From Aureimonas jatrophae (lineage in GTDB: Bacteria > Pseudomonadota > Alphaproteobacteria > Rhizobiales > Rhizobiaceae), in NCBI RefSeq assembly GCF_900104035.1, contig NZ_FNIT01000002.1, positions 372,001-436,000 of the forward strand: DNA of 64,000 nt, written 5' to 3'. The number at the start of each line of letters is the position of its first letter. Within the stretch, counting starts at the first letter, position 1. The notes under the pieces were generated by a model. It was not told the origin of the DNA, made no database searches, and saw only the letters and a list, made by a program, of their open reading frames with translations. Positions 44,670 through 53,984 of the stretch are shown piece after piece. The translations under genes were made by a program, and so were the position numbers.

Positions 44670-45887
44670 TCAGGGCCGGGCGAGCGGGCGCGCCGGTCCC
44701 GTGGTGTTGAAGGGCGAGCCGTAGAGGTCGCGCAGCGCCACGGCCGCCGCGCCGCGCCCGAGGCGCTCCGGCTCGCCCGGCGGCTGGAAGACGAGTTCCG
44801 TGACGCCGACGAGCGGCTCGGCGAGGACGTCCGAGAAGGTGCGGGCGATCTCGCGCTCCAGCGCCGCCCCCAGCTGCAGGAGCGAGCCGGTGAGGAGGAT
44901 GCGGGGCGGGGCGAAGAGCGTCGCGACGTTGGCGGCGCTGATGCCGACCGCCCGTCCGGCCCGCTCCACCGCGCCGAGGACGCCCGCCTCGCCGCAGCCC
45001 ATCCGGTCGAGCACGTGGCGCAGGCCGAAGCCGGCGCGGGCGGCGTCGCGCGAGGCCGGATCGAGATCGAGCTCGGCGAGCACCGCCCCTTCCGAGGCGA
45101 CGTCGAGGAGCCGCACGAGGTGGCCGCCCGGGTTCGTCCCGATCACGAGGCCGCCGATGTCGTGGCTGAGGCCGTGCGCGCCGCGGAAAAGCTGCCCGTC
45201 GTGGAGGATGCCGAGCCCGATCGCCTGGTCGAGGAGGATCAGAGCGAAGTCGTCGATCTCGCGGCAGTTGCCGAACCAGTGCTCGGCGAGCGCGAGCGCG
45301 GCGGCGTCGCTCTCCACCGCGACTGGCACGCCGAGGCGCGTCGACAGAGCCTCGCCGAACAGGACGTCGCCCTCGGCAAAAAGCGGCGTTCGTCGCACGA
45401 GCCCGGTCTTGGTCTCGACGATGCCGGGCAGGGTGGCGCAGACGTTGCTGACCTCGTCCAGCGTCAGGCCGGCCTCCACGACGACGCGGCGCACCGCATC
45501 CTCGGCAAGGTCCGCGACGACCGGCACGGGCTGGCGCCGCACGCGCAAGGGCAGCTGGAGGCTGGCGAGAACGTCGCCCCGGAAGTTCGTGACCGCCGCC
45601 ACGATCCCCTGCGGCCCGAGGGCCAGACCCACCACGCGCGCCGCGTCCGGGTTCAGCTGCAGCATGACGCGGGGGCGGCCGCGCGCCGGCTCGTGGATGC
45701 CGCCGAGCGAGACCGGCTGGATGATGCCGTCCTCGATGAGAGCGCCGGTGATGGCCGAGACGGTGGTGGGCGAGAGCTCGGCGCGCGCCGCGATCTCGAC
45801 GCGCGAGATCATCCCGTGCCGGCGCACGAGGTCGAGGATGCGGAAGCGGTTGATCTCCCGCATCAGTTCGGGATCGCCGGTCTTCAT
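44670..45887 (-). CDS. ROK family transcriptional regulator lacking the zinc motif
   Basis: A 405-residue NagC/Mlc/XylR-type regulator: winged helix-turn-helix at about residues 10-60 (VEIAARAELSPTTVSAITGA) and an actin-like sugar-binding ROK domain behind. The phosphate-loop-like segment reads LLDQAIGLGILHDGQLFRGA and the sugar site GLSHDIGGLVIG. The CxCGxxGC zinc cluster normal in ROK proteins is missing; the region reads GTNPGGHLVRLLDVASEG. It is therefore likely a regulator without kinase activity. It heads the minus-strand operon with the ThuB-like and ThuA-like genes and faces the ABC importer genes. Confidence 0.87.
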   Translation of the reverse strand: MKTGDPELMREINRFRILDLVRRHGMISRVEIAARAELSPTTVSAITGALIEDGIIQPVSLGGIHEPARGRPRVMLQLNPDAARVVGLALGPQGIVAAVTNFRGDVLASLQLPLRVRRQPVPVVADLAEDAVRRVVVEAGLTLDEVSNVCATLPGIVETKTGLVRRTPLFAEGDVLFGEALSTRLGVPVAVESDAAALALAEHWFGNCREIDDFALILLDQAIGLGILHDGQLFRGAHGLSHDIGGLVIGTNPGGHLVRLLDVASEGAVLAELDLDPASRDAARAGFGLRHVLDRMGCGEAGVLGAVERAGRAVGISAANVATLFAPPRILLTGSLLQLGAALEREIARTFSDVLAEPLVGVTELVFQPPGEPERLGRGAAAVALRDLYGSPFNTTGPARPLARP

Positions 45888-45899
45888 GCCGAACCATGA

Positions 45900-45922
45900 T
45901 TAATTTCGGATCGCGGAAATAA
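45900..45922. promoter_or_regulatory. ROK-type operator candidate
   Basis: TTAATTTC-GGATCGCG-GAAATAA is an imperfect palindrome (ATTTC-N8-GAAAT core) 12 bases upstream of the ROK start. Its AT-rich arms and CG-rich centre resemble NagC/Mlc operators. A weaker relative (TTTAATCCGCAAGGCGAAAA and following bases, 46031-46052) lies next to the importer promoter, so the ROK protein may bind both. Confidence 0.6.
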
Positions 45923-46003
45923 GAGGGCTCGCGTCCCGCCTGTCAACGCCCAAACTTCGGTGCGGGCGACCGTTCAACCTCGGCGCATGCGGCGTGGAAG
46001 CTC

Positions 46004-46034
46004 TTGACATGCGTAGCTCAACGCGCCCTATTTA
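46004..46034 (+). promoter_or_regulatory. Sigma70-like promoter for the importer operon
   Basis: TTGACA at 46004-46009 is followed by an AT-rich -10 region (CTATTTAAT, about 46028-46036; spacing 18-19 for CTATTT/TATTTA). The binding-protein ATG is at 46081 with GGGAGG 7 bases before it. The -10 abuts the weaker ROK-like palindrome. Confidence 0.55.
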
Positions 46035-46080
46035 ATCCGCAAGGCGAAAAAACACCGCGCCGGCGATGGGAGGAAATGGC

Positions 46081-47373
46081 ATGACGAAGGGCATCCGTTC
46101 GCGCTTGGCGCGCTGTCTCACCGCGACCGCTCTTGCCGGGGCGACGCTGCTTTTGGCGGCGGGCGCGCAGGCGCAGACCACGGTGCGCCTCATGCACGTC
46201 GAGGCCAACCCCGCCTATGCGGCGATCTGGCGCCAGCTCGCCGATACGTACCAGAACGAGCATCCCGGCGTCACGGTGGAACTGCAGTTCCTGGAGAACG
46301 AGGCCTTCAAGGCCAAGCTGCCGACGCTTCTTCAGAGCAACGACGCGCCTGATCTCTTCTATAGCTGGACCGGCGGCGTCCTGAAGGCGCAGCGCGAGGC
46401 CGGCGCGGTGCAGGATCTCACAGCACCCATGCAAGCCGACGGGGGCGCCTGGGCCAAGAGCTATCTGCCGGCCGCGGTGGACGGCGTCACGATCGACGAC
46501 CAGGCGCTCTGCGTGCCGCTCAAGATGTCCATGGTCGGCTTCTTCTACAACAAGGCCTTGTTCGAGAAGGCCGGCGTCGACGGCACGGCGATCCGCACCT
46601 GGGACGACTTCATGGGCGCGGTCGGCAAGCTCAAGGCCGCCGGCGTGACGCCGATCGCGGGCGGGGGTGGCGACAAGTGGCCGCTGCACTTCTACTGGTC
46701 CTATCTCGCGCTGCGCCTCGGCGGCGAGCCCGCCTTCACGGCGGCCAAGGCCGGCGAGAACGGTGGCTTCACCGCCGAGCCCTTCGTCCAGGCCTTCGCC
46801 AAGTTGAAGGAACTCGGCGCGGCGGAGCCCTTCCAGGCGGGGTATCTCGGCACGCGCTGGCAGGACACGCTCGCCCTGTTCGGCGATGGTCGCGCCGCCA
46901 TGCTCCTGACCTTCGACGATTCCGCCAACCGCCAGGCCAAGGCGGCCGCCGACGGCAAGGGCATCCCCCGCGACCAGCTCGGCACCTTCGCCTTCCCCGT
47001 CGTGGACGGGGGAGCCGGCGCGCCCGAGGCGACCTTCGGCGGCGTCAACTGCTGGGCCGTGTCGCGCAACGCGAAGCCGGAAGCCATCGACTTCGCCCGC
47101 TGGTTCACGAGCGAGGCGGCCGAGAAGACCATGGCCGAGAACGGCATGCTGATCCCCGCCGCGGCCGGCGCCCAGGCCTCGCTCACCGATCCGATCGTCA
47201 AGGGTTTCGCCGAGCAGCTCGCCCGCTCGCCCTTCCACCAGCTCTTCCTCGACCAGGACCTCGGCCCCTCGGTCGGGCGCGTGGTGAACGACGTGACCGT
47301 CGAGGTCGTGTCGGGCCAGATGGAACCTGAAGAGGCCGCGCAGGAGATCCAGGACGCCTTCGAGCTGCAGTAG
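46081..47373 (+). CDS. ABC transporter sugar-binding protein
   Basis: The 430-residue family 1 solute-binding protein has a signal peptide with hydrophobic core TATALAGATLLLAAGAQAQ (cleavage near residue 32). The body contains AIWRQLADTYQNEHPGVTVE, DAPDLFYSWTGGVLK, VPLKMSMVGFFYNKALFEKA and GGGGDKWPLHFYWSYLALRL, typical of CUT1 binding proteins. First gene of a plus-strand importer operon divergent from the ROK-ThuB-ThuA genes. ThuE-like by context, so trehalose, maltitol or a similar disaccharide is a reasonable guess. Confidence 0.92.
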   Translation: MTKGIRSRLARCLTATALAGATLLLAAGAQAQTTVRLMHVEANPAYAAIWRQLADTYQNEHPGVTVELQFLENEAFKAKLPTLLQSNDAPDLFYSWTGGVLKAQREAGAVQDLTAPMQADGGAWAKSYLPAAVDGVTIDDQALCVPLKMSMVGFFYNKALFEKAGVDGTAIRTWDDFMGAVGKLKAAGVTPIAGGGGDKWPLHFYWSYLALRLGGEPAFTAAKAGENGGFTAEPFVQAFAKLKELGAAEPFQAGYLGTRWQDTLALFGDGRAAMLLTFDDSANRQAKAAADGKGIPRDQLGTFAFPVVDGGAGAPEATFGGVNCWAVSRNAKPEAIDFARWFTSEAAEKTMAENGMLIPAAAGAQASLTDPIVKGFAEQLARSPFHQLFLDQDLGPSVGRVVNDVTVEVVSGQMEPEEAAQEIQDAFELQ

Positions 47374-47383
47374 CAGCCTGCCC

Positions 47384-47411
47384 GGCGGGGAGGGGCTGGC
47401 CCGTCCCCGCC
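47384..47411 (+). promoter_or_regulatory. Intergenic hairpin after the binding-protein gene
   Basis: GGCGGGGA (47384-47391) pairs with TCCCCGCC (47404-47411), with three further inner pairs. Located between the binding-protein and first permease genes. Such hairpins often raise binding-protein mRNA over the permease message by partial termination or 3' protection. Confidence 0.5.
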
Positions 47412-47440
47412 TTCGATCCCGGATCCACCCAGGAGGCGCC

Positions 47441-48388
47441 ATGACCGACGTGACCGGAGCGCTGCCGCGTGCGGCCAACCCGTTGAGCCCCGTCAAGCGG
47501 CGCCCGAAAGGCGCGCGCTACCGCAACATCGGCGGCGTCGTGCCGGTGCTGGTGCTGTTCCTGCCGCCGGCGCTGCTTCTGTTCACGCTCTTCGTGATCC
47601 TGCCGATGGGCGAGGCGGCCTGGTACTCGCTGTTCAACTGGAGTGGCTACGGCTCGCCTGAGAACTTCGTGGGCACCCGCAACTTCGAGGTGCTCTGGCG
47701 CAACGGTGCCTTCCGCACCGCGATCACCAACAACGTCCTGATCATCGTGGTGTCGCTTCTTCTGCAGCTGCCGCTGGCGCTGTGGCTGGCGACGCTCGTG
47801 TCGCACCGCATTCCCGGCGCCACCGCCTTCCGCCTCGTCTTCTTCCTGCCTTACGTGCTCGCGGACGTGGCGGCCGGCCTCATCTGGCGCTTCATCTACG
47901 ATGGCGACTACGGTCTCGTCGCCTCGGTCGCGAGCCTTCTCGGCTTTGCCACGCCTTATGTCCTCGCCGACCGCGACTACGCGATCTACGCCGTGCTCGC
48001 GGTGGTCGTGTGGAAGTATTTCGGCTTCCACATGATGCTCTTCATCGCCGGGCTCCAGTCGATCGACAAGTCGCTCTACGAGGCGGCCGACCTCGACGGC
48101 GCGACGCCCTGGCAGCGCTTCCGCTTCGTGACCCTGCCGCTGCTCTCGCCGACCATCCGCCTGTCGGTCTTCTTCTCGGTGATCGGCTCGCTGCAGCTCT
48201 TCGACATGATCATGCCGCTTACCGGCGGCGGCCCGTCCAACTCGACGCAGACCATGGTCACCTTCCTCTACACCTACGGCGTGACGCGCATGCAGGTCGG
48301 CTTCGGCAGCGCGGTGGGCGTCGTGCTCTTCGTGATCTGTGTCACCCTCGCCTTCGGCTACCGACGGATCTTCATGCGCCATGACTGA
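47441..48388 (+). CDS. Sugar ABC transporter permease (MalF type)
   Basis: The 315-residue permease has six hydrophobic segments beginning VPVLVLFLPPALLLFTLFVI and the coupling motif EAADLDGATPWQRFRFVTLP near residue 210. A perfect AGGAGG precedes the ATG. Its end overlaps the MalG-type permease start by 8 bases. Confidence 0.94.
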   Translation: MTDVTGALPRAANPLSPVKRRPKGARYRNIGGVVPVLVLFLPPALLLFTLFVILPMGEAAWYSLFNWSGYGSPENFVGTRNFEVLWRNGAFRTAITNNVLIIVVSLLLQLPLALWLATLVSHRIPGATAFRLVFFLPYVLADVAAGLIWRFIYDGDYGLVASVASLLGFATPYVLADRDYAIYAVLAVVVWKYFGFHMMLFIAGLQSIDKSLYEAADLDGATPWQRFRFVTLPLLSPTIRLSVFFSVIGSLQLFDMIMPLTGGGPSNSTQTMVTFLYTYGVTRMQVGFGSAVGVVLFVICVTLAFGYRRIFMRHD

Positions 48389-49253
48389 CGCCGCGCTCTC
48401 CGAACCGACCTATCAGGCGAGCCGGCGCCGGCCGGGCTTCGTGGGCGGTCTTTATCTCTACGCCAGCCTGTTCCTGATGGCGGCGGTGGTGCTGGTGCCT
48501 CTGCTCACCACCGCGGTCGGCGGCTTCAAGAGTCTCGGCGACCTGCGCGTCAACCCGTTCGGCCTGCCGGCCGAATGGCAATGGGCGAACTACTGGGACA
48601 TCCTGTCCTCGGGTCGCTACTGGCGCATGCTCGGCAACTCGTTCCTGATCGCCTCGCTCACCGTCGTCCTCACCGTCTCGGTCGCGGCCATGGCGGCCTT
48701 CGCGCTCGCCCATATCCGCTTCTTCGGGGCGGCCTTCCTGATGAACTACTTCCTGGTCGGGCTGATGTTCCCGATCGCCACCGCCATCCTGCCGCTCTTC
48801 ATCCGCATCCGCGACCTCGGCCTTCTCGACACCTATCTCGGCGTGGTGCTGCCGCAGGTCGCCTTCGGGCTCGGCATGAGCATCCTCCTGTTCCGCAACT
48901 TCTTCCGCAACGTGCCGCGCGAGCTCTTCGACGCCGCCTTCGTGGACGGCTCGGGCTATATCCGCTTCTTCTGGTTCGTCACGCTGCCGCTGTCGCGCCC
49001 GATCCTGGCCACCGTCGCGATCGTCTCCTTCGTGAACAGCTGGAACAACTACATCATGCCGCTCATCATGCTGAACAGCCAGGACAAGTTCCCCTGGCCG
49101 CTCGGCATCATGATCTACCAGGGCGAGTTCTCGACCGACTGGCAGCTCGTGCTCGCCTTCATCACGCTGACGATCGCCCCCACCGTGATCGTCTTCTTCG
49201 CCGCCCAGAAGCACATCGTCGCCGGCCTCACCGCCGGCGCTGTAAAGGGTTGA
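48381..49253 (+). CDS. Carbohydrate ABC transporter permease (MalG type)
   Basis: The 290-residue permease has six membrane segments and the coupling helix [20 protein letters not shown] near residue 190, ending with the family-typical [12 protein letters not shown]. The ATG at 48381 overlaps the preceding permease stop. It forms the importer with the MalF-type protein and the ATPase 6 bases downstream. Confidence 0.94.
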   Translation: MTDAALSEPTYQASRRRPGFVGGLYLYASLFLMAAVVLVPLLTTAVGGFKSLGDLRVNPFGLPAEWQWANYWDILSSGRYWRMLGNSFLIASLTVVLTVSVAAMAAFALAHIRFFGAAFLMNYFLVGLMFPIATAILPLFIRIRDLGLLDTYLGVVLPQVAFGLGMSILLFRNFFRNVPRELFDAAFVDGSGYIRFFWFVTLPLSRPILATVAIVSFVNSWNNYIMPLIMLNSQDKFPWPLGIMIYQGEFSTDWQLVLAFITLTIAPTVIVFFAAQKHIVAGLTAGAVKG

Positions 49254-49258
49254 CCTCG

Positions 49259-50341
<1,083 letters not shown>

Positions 50342-50357
50342 TCCTCGCCCGCTCGGA

Positions 50358-51029
50358 TCAGGCCAGACCCAGAAGTCTGGCGAGGCCGTCGATGCCGTTC
50401 ACCGTGTGGGTGGCATAGCCGGTGGCCGGCGGCTCATGGCCGCGCTCCACGAGCACGCGTGCGCCCATGCGCAGATCCGAGGCCGTCATCAGGTCGTAGC
50501 GATGCGATGAGGAACAGTGCACCACCTCTTCGGGTCGCGCGCCGAGCGTGTCCAGCATGTAGTCGAAGGCTTGGCGGCGTGGCTTGTAGGCGCCGGCTTC
50601 CTCGGCCGTGACGACGCGGTGGAAGGGCGCCTGCATCGCCGCGATCGAGGGGGGAATGAGGTCCGCCATCGAGTTGGTCAGACCCACAACGGGGATCGCC
50701 TGGGCGATGCGGGCGAGCGCCGGCACAACGTCAGGGTGCGGCCCCCAGGTCGGGATGGCGCGGTAGAGCGCGTCGAGATCGTGCTCGTCGGTCGCGATGC
50801 CGTGAAGCCGTGCCGTGCGCGCCAGGGCGTCGCCGATCACCTCGCGATACGGCTTGAAGGGGCCCAACACCTCGTCGAGGCGAAAGGCCTTGAAGTCGGC
50901 AAGGAAGCGATCCATCCGCCCGGCCGGGATGCGCGCGGCGAAGAGTTCGCGCGCGAGGGCCGCCATGCCGAAGTGGATCAAGGTCCCGTAGCAGTCGAAC
51001 GACACGAAGCGGGGGGTGAAGCTCAGCAT
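50358..51029 (-). CDS. Haloacid dehalogenase type II-like HAD hydrolase
   Basis: The 223-residue HAD protein has motif I FVSFDCYGTLI (nucleophile Asp near residue 12), motif II VVGLTNSMADLI near 110, motif III Lys in AGAYKPRRQAFDYML near 143, and motif IV-like HCSSSHRYDLMTA near 168. The F-D-x-Y-G-T form and the SSxxxD arrangement fit (S)-2-haloacid dehalogenases, though many family members are phosphatases of small metabolites. ATG at 51029 after GAGG. It lies 10 bases beyond the FecE-type ATPase gene and may be co-transcribed with it. Confidence 0.85.
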   Translation of the reverse strand: MLSFTPRFVSFDCYGTLIHFGMAALARELFAARIPAGRMDRFLADFKAFRLDEVLGPFKPYREVIGDALARTARLHGIATDEHDLDALYRAIPTWGPHPDVVPALARIAQAIPVVGLTNSMADLIPPSIAAMQAPFHRVVTAEEAGAYKPRRQAFDYMLDTLGARPEEVVHCSSSHRYDLMTASDLRMGARVLVERGHEPPATGYATHTVNGIDGLARLLGLA

Positions 51030-51039
51030 CGGGGTGCCT

Positions 51040-51825
51040 CTAGGTTTCGATCTCGCCCTTGGCGAAGGGCAGGAAATGGATGTGGGGCCGCCCATGATGG
51101 GGCGAGGTCGCAACGCGGGCGTCCACCGCGAAGACCTCGCGCAGCAGCGTCTCGGTCAGCGTCTCGGCGGGCGGCCCGCTGGCCACGACCCGGCCCCGGC
51201 TCAGGACCACCACCCGGTCGCAGAACAGGGCGGCATGGTTCAAGTCGTGCAGCGAGACGATGCAGGTCACGTCGAGCCCGGCGACGAGCTGCAGGAGGCC
51301 GATCTGGTGGTGGACGTCGAGGTGGTTCGTCGGCTCGTCGAGGATCAGCTCGCTCGGCGTCTGGGCGAGCGCGCGCGCGATATGGACACGCTGCCGCTCG
51401 CCGCCCGAAAGGTTCTGCCACCGGTCGAAGCGCCTGTCCGTCAGGCCGGTGCGGGCCAGCGCGTCCGCGACCGCCGCCTCGTCGGCGCCCGTCCAGCCCG
51501 AAAAGGGCGAGCGATGCGGGAAGCGGCCGAGCTTCACGACGTCGCAAACCCGCAGGTCCGCGTTGGTCGCCCCGTGCTGCTCGACGAAGGCGATGCGCCG
51601 GGCGAGGCGACGCCGTCCAAGCGCGCGCAGGTCCTCGCCGTCCACCTCGACTTGGCCCGCATCCGGGCGGCGCAACCCCGCCAGGATGCGAAGGAGCGAG
51701 GTCTTGCCCGAACCGTTGGGCCCGATCAGGCCGAGCACCCGGCCGGGCTCGGCCTCGAGCGACACACGATCGAGGATCTGGCGCTTTCCGGCCCGCCACG
51801 AGATGCCTTTGGCTCGGATGCTCAT
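51040..51825 (-). CDS. ABC transporter ATP-binding protein (FecE/BtuD/HmuV-type)
   Basis: The 261-residue ATPase of the iron-siderophore, heme and cobalamin importer family has Walker A GPNGSGKTSLLRIL near residue 36, signature LSGGERQRVHIARALAQ near 138, Walker B LILDEPTNHLDVHHQ near 160 and H-loop VSLHDLNHAALFCD near 190. Its start overlaps the permease stop (ATGA). The exact substrate cannot be assigned; no TonB-dependent receptor is in the window. Confidence 0.92.
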   Translation of the reverse strand: MSIRAKGISWRAGKRQILDRVSLEAEPGRVLGLIGPNGSGKTSLLRILAGLRRPDAGQVEVDGEDLRALGRRRLARRIAFVEQHGATNADLRVCDVVKLGRFPHRSPFSGWTGADEAAVADALARTGLTDRRFDRWQNLSGGERQRVHIARALAQTPSELILDEPTNHLDVHHQIGLLQLVAGLDVTCIVSLHDLNHAALFCDRVVVLSRGRVVASGPPAETLTETLLREVFAVDARVATSPHHGRPHIHFLPFAKGEIET

Positions 51826-52862
51826 GGCGCCCGCTGCAGGCGGAAGAGAATCGCGGCAAAGACCGGCACGCCGACCAGCGCGGTCACGACGCCGATGGGC
51901 AGCACCTGCTGTGGGATCAGGACGCGCGAGGCGATGTCGGCGAGAACCATGAAGATCGCGCCCGCCACCGCACAGGCCGGCAGGAGGCGCCCGTGGACCG
52001 GGCCCACGACGAAGCGCGCGGCGTGAGGCACGACAAGGCCGACGAAGCCGATCGACCCGACCATGCTGACCACCGTCGCGGTCATCACGGCGGTGATCGC
52101 GAAGAAGCCGAGCCGTGCGCGTCCGACATCGACGCCGAGCGCGGCGGCCGCCTCGTCGCCGAAGGCGAAGGCATCGAGAACGCGGGCAAAGAAGAGGCAG
52201 AGCGCGAGGCCGAGGCCCATCACCGCCGAGACCAGCGCGAACTCGGGCCAGCGCACGCCGCCGAAGCTGCCGAGCAGCCAGAACATGACATCGCGGGCCT
52301 GCTGCGCGTTGCCCGAGGTGGTGACGACATAGGAGGTCGCGGCGTTGAAGAGCTGCGAAGCGGCGACGCCGGCCAGAATCGTGCGGTCCGCCCCGCCGCG
52401 CGTCCCGCTCGACAGAAGCGCCACGAAGAAGAACGAGGCGAACGCGCCCAGGAACGCCCCGGCCGAGAGCGAGACCGCGCCCGCGCCGATCCCGAGGATC
52501 ACCACCGCGACCGCGCCGGTCGAAGCGCCCGCCGAGATGCCGAGAACGTAGGGCTCGGCCAGCGGATTGCGCAGCAGCGCCTGCATGATCGCGCCCGACA
52601 TGGCAAGGCCCGCGCCACAGAAGGCGGCGACCAGCGCCCGGCTGAGGCGGTAGTCCCAGATCACCGTCTCGTGGATACGGTTGAGCTCGGCCGTGGTCCA
52701 GCCGAGGCGGTTGGTGACCGCGAGCCCGGTCGTCGAAAGCGGGATCGGCAGGTCGCCGATGCCGACGCTCACCCCGATGACGAGGCCGACCGCGCCGAGC
52801 GAGACGAGAAGGAGGCCGGCGAGCGTCGCCGCGCCCCGCAGCGGGCCGGCCCCAAGGCTCAC
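51822..52862 (-). CDS. FecCD family ABC transporter permease
   Basis: The 346-residue permease has about ten hydrophobic helices and family motifs RLSRALVAAFCGAGLAMSGA near residue 70, MQALLRNPLAEPYVLGISAG near 95 and GFVGLVVPHAARFVVGPVHG near 278. It imports Fe3+-siderophore, heme or vitamin B12-type ligands. It begins with GTG at 52862, overlapping the binding-protein stop (GTGA). Confidence 0.93.
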   Translation of the reverse strand: MSLGAGPLRGAATLAGLLLVSLGAVGLVIGVSVGIGDLPIPLSTTGLAVTNRLGWTTAELNRIHETVIWDYRLSRALVAAFCGAGLAMSGAIMQALLRNPLAEPYVLGISAGASTGAVAVVILGIGAGAVSLSAGAFLGAFASFFFVALLSSGTRGGADRTILAGVAASQLFNAATSYVVTTSGNAQQARDVMFWLLGSFGGVRWPEFALVSAVMGLGLALCLFFARVLDAFAFGDEAAAALGVDVGRARLGFFAITAVMTATVVSMVGSIGFVGLVVPHAARFVVGPVHGRLLPACAVAGAIFMVLADIASRVLIPQQVLPIGVVTALVGVPVFAAILFRLQRAP

Positions 52863-53887
52863 TGGCGCAGACCGAGCGCCTTCAACTGCTCGGCCACCTG
52901 CTCGGCGCCGTAGATCGTGCGCACGGTCGGGTTCATGGCCTGCCCGTCCATCACCACGATCGCCTTGTTGCGCACCGCCGGCATCTGGCTGGTCGCGGGA
53001 TCGGTGTTGAGGAACTCGATCTTGGCGGCCGGCTTGTCGAGCGCCCAGCGGTTGCGATCGAGGCTCGCCACGACGATCACGTCGGGCGCGGCGGCGATGA
53101 TGCTTTCCCAGCCGAGCGCCGGCCATTCCGCCTCGGTCTGGATCGCATTGGTGCCGCCCAGGATATCGGCGATGAAGCCCGAGGCGCCGTTCTTGCCGCC
53201 GAGATAGGCATCGGCGGACGGGGAGGGGCTGGAGAACCAGAACAGGTAGGAGAGCTTCTTCTCGCCGCCGGCCGGCGAGGCGGCCCGCAGGGCGTCCTCG
53301 CGCGACTTGAAGTCCGCGATCAACGCGCGTCCGCGATCCTGGACGTCGAAGATCCGCGCCAGTTCGTCGATCTCCGCGTAGAGGTCGCTCGTGTTCCAGA
53401 GCCGTTCGCGTGCGCCGTAGGCGTCGGTGCCCTCCCGCTTGGCCAGACACGTGCTGGGCGACAGGTAGGTCGGCACGCCCACGCGCTCGAAGTCCTCGCG
53501 CTTGGCGACCTTGCTGTCGGGGCCGAGCAGCGTGGGCAGGGCGGCGGCCACGAAGTCCGGGTTTTCCGCCAGGATCGACTCGAAGGTCGGGAACTCGACG
53601 GTCAGGAGCTTGACCTTCGCATTGGCCTCGGCGAGCTCGGGCAGGACCTGGCTCGGCCAGAAGGCCGTACCCACCATACGGTCCGCCAGGCCCAGAAGAA
53701 GCAGGATCTCGGCGCTGTTCTGGCCGAGGCCGACCGCTCGCTCCGGCGCCTTCTGGAAGGTGACCTCGATGCCGCAGTTCTCGATCGTCAGGGGGTAGCG
53801 TGTCGCTTCCGCCGAGGCAGGCCGGACCGCCGCGAGAAGGACGAGCGCGAGGCTCGAGGCGGCCAGAAACGTCGACGGGAAAGCCAA
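52859..53887 (-). CDS. Iron-siderophore/cobalamin-type ABC binding protein
   Basis: The 342-residue class III solute-binding protein has a signal peptide of AFPSTFLAASSLALVLLAA type ending ASA near residue 27, two lobes joined by a rigid helix, and family stretches CGIEVTFQKAPERAVGLGQN, SAEILLLLGLADRMVGTAFW and NPDFVAAALPTLLG. TTG 53887 is preferred as start because GAGG lies 8 bases upstream and it opens the signal peptide directly; a TTG at 53950 would add 21 unlikely residues. Four scattered cysteines are unusual but not diagnostic. First gene of the importer operon. Confidence 0.87.
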   Translation of the reverse strand: MAFPSTFLAASSLALVLLAAVRPASAEATRYPLTIENCGIEVTFQKAPERAVGLGQNSAEILLLLGLADRMVGTAFWPSQVLPELAEANAKVKLLTVEFPTFESILAENPDFVAAALPTLLGPDSKVAKREDFERVGVPTYLSPSTCLAKREGTDAYGARERLWNTSDLYAEIDELARIFDVQDRGRALIADFKSREDALRAASPAGGEKKLSYLFWFSSPSPSADAYLGGKNGASGFIADILGGTNAIQTEAEWPALGWESIIAAAPDVIVVASLDRNRWALDKPAAKIEFLNTDPATSQMPAVRNKAIVVMDGQAMNPTVRTIYGAEQVAEQLKALGLRQ

Positions 53888-53984
53888 GGGGCGAACCTCA
53901 AACGGAGGGTGGGCGGGCGAACGGCTCCCTAGCGTGACCGGTCGCGGCAAACAAGATTGCGGGTGTCATGTTTTTCGCGCCGCC

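Noticed and set aside
45887-45897. Alternative start at 45897 in another frame for the ROK gene
   Set aside because: That frame does not encode the ROK protein; the ATG at 45887 opens the correct frame.
53888-53984. Possible cobalamin riboswitch before the FecB-type gene
   Set aside because: The gap is only 97 bases, much shorter than a B12 riboswitch, and I see no B12-box-like conserved block.
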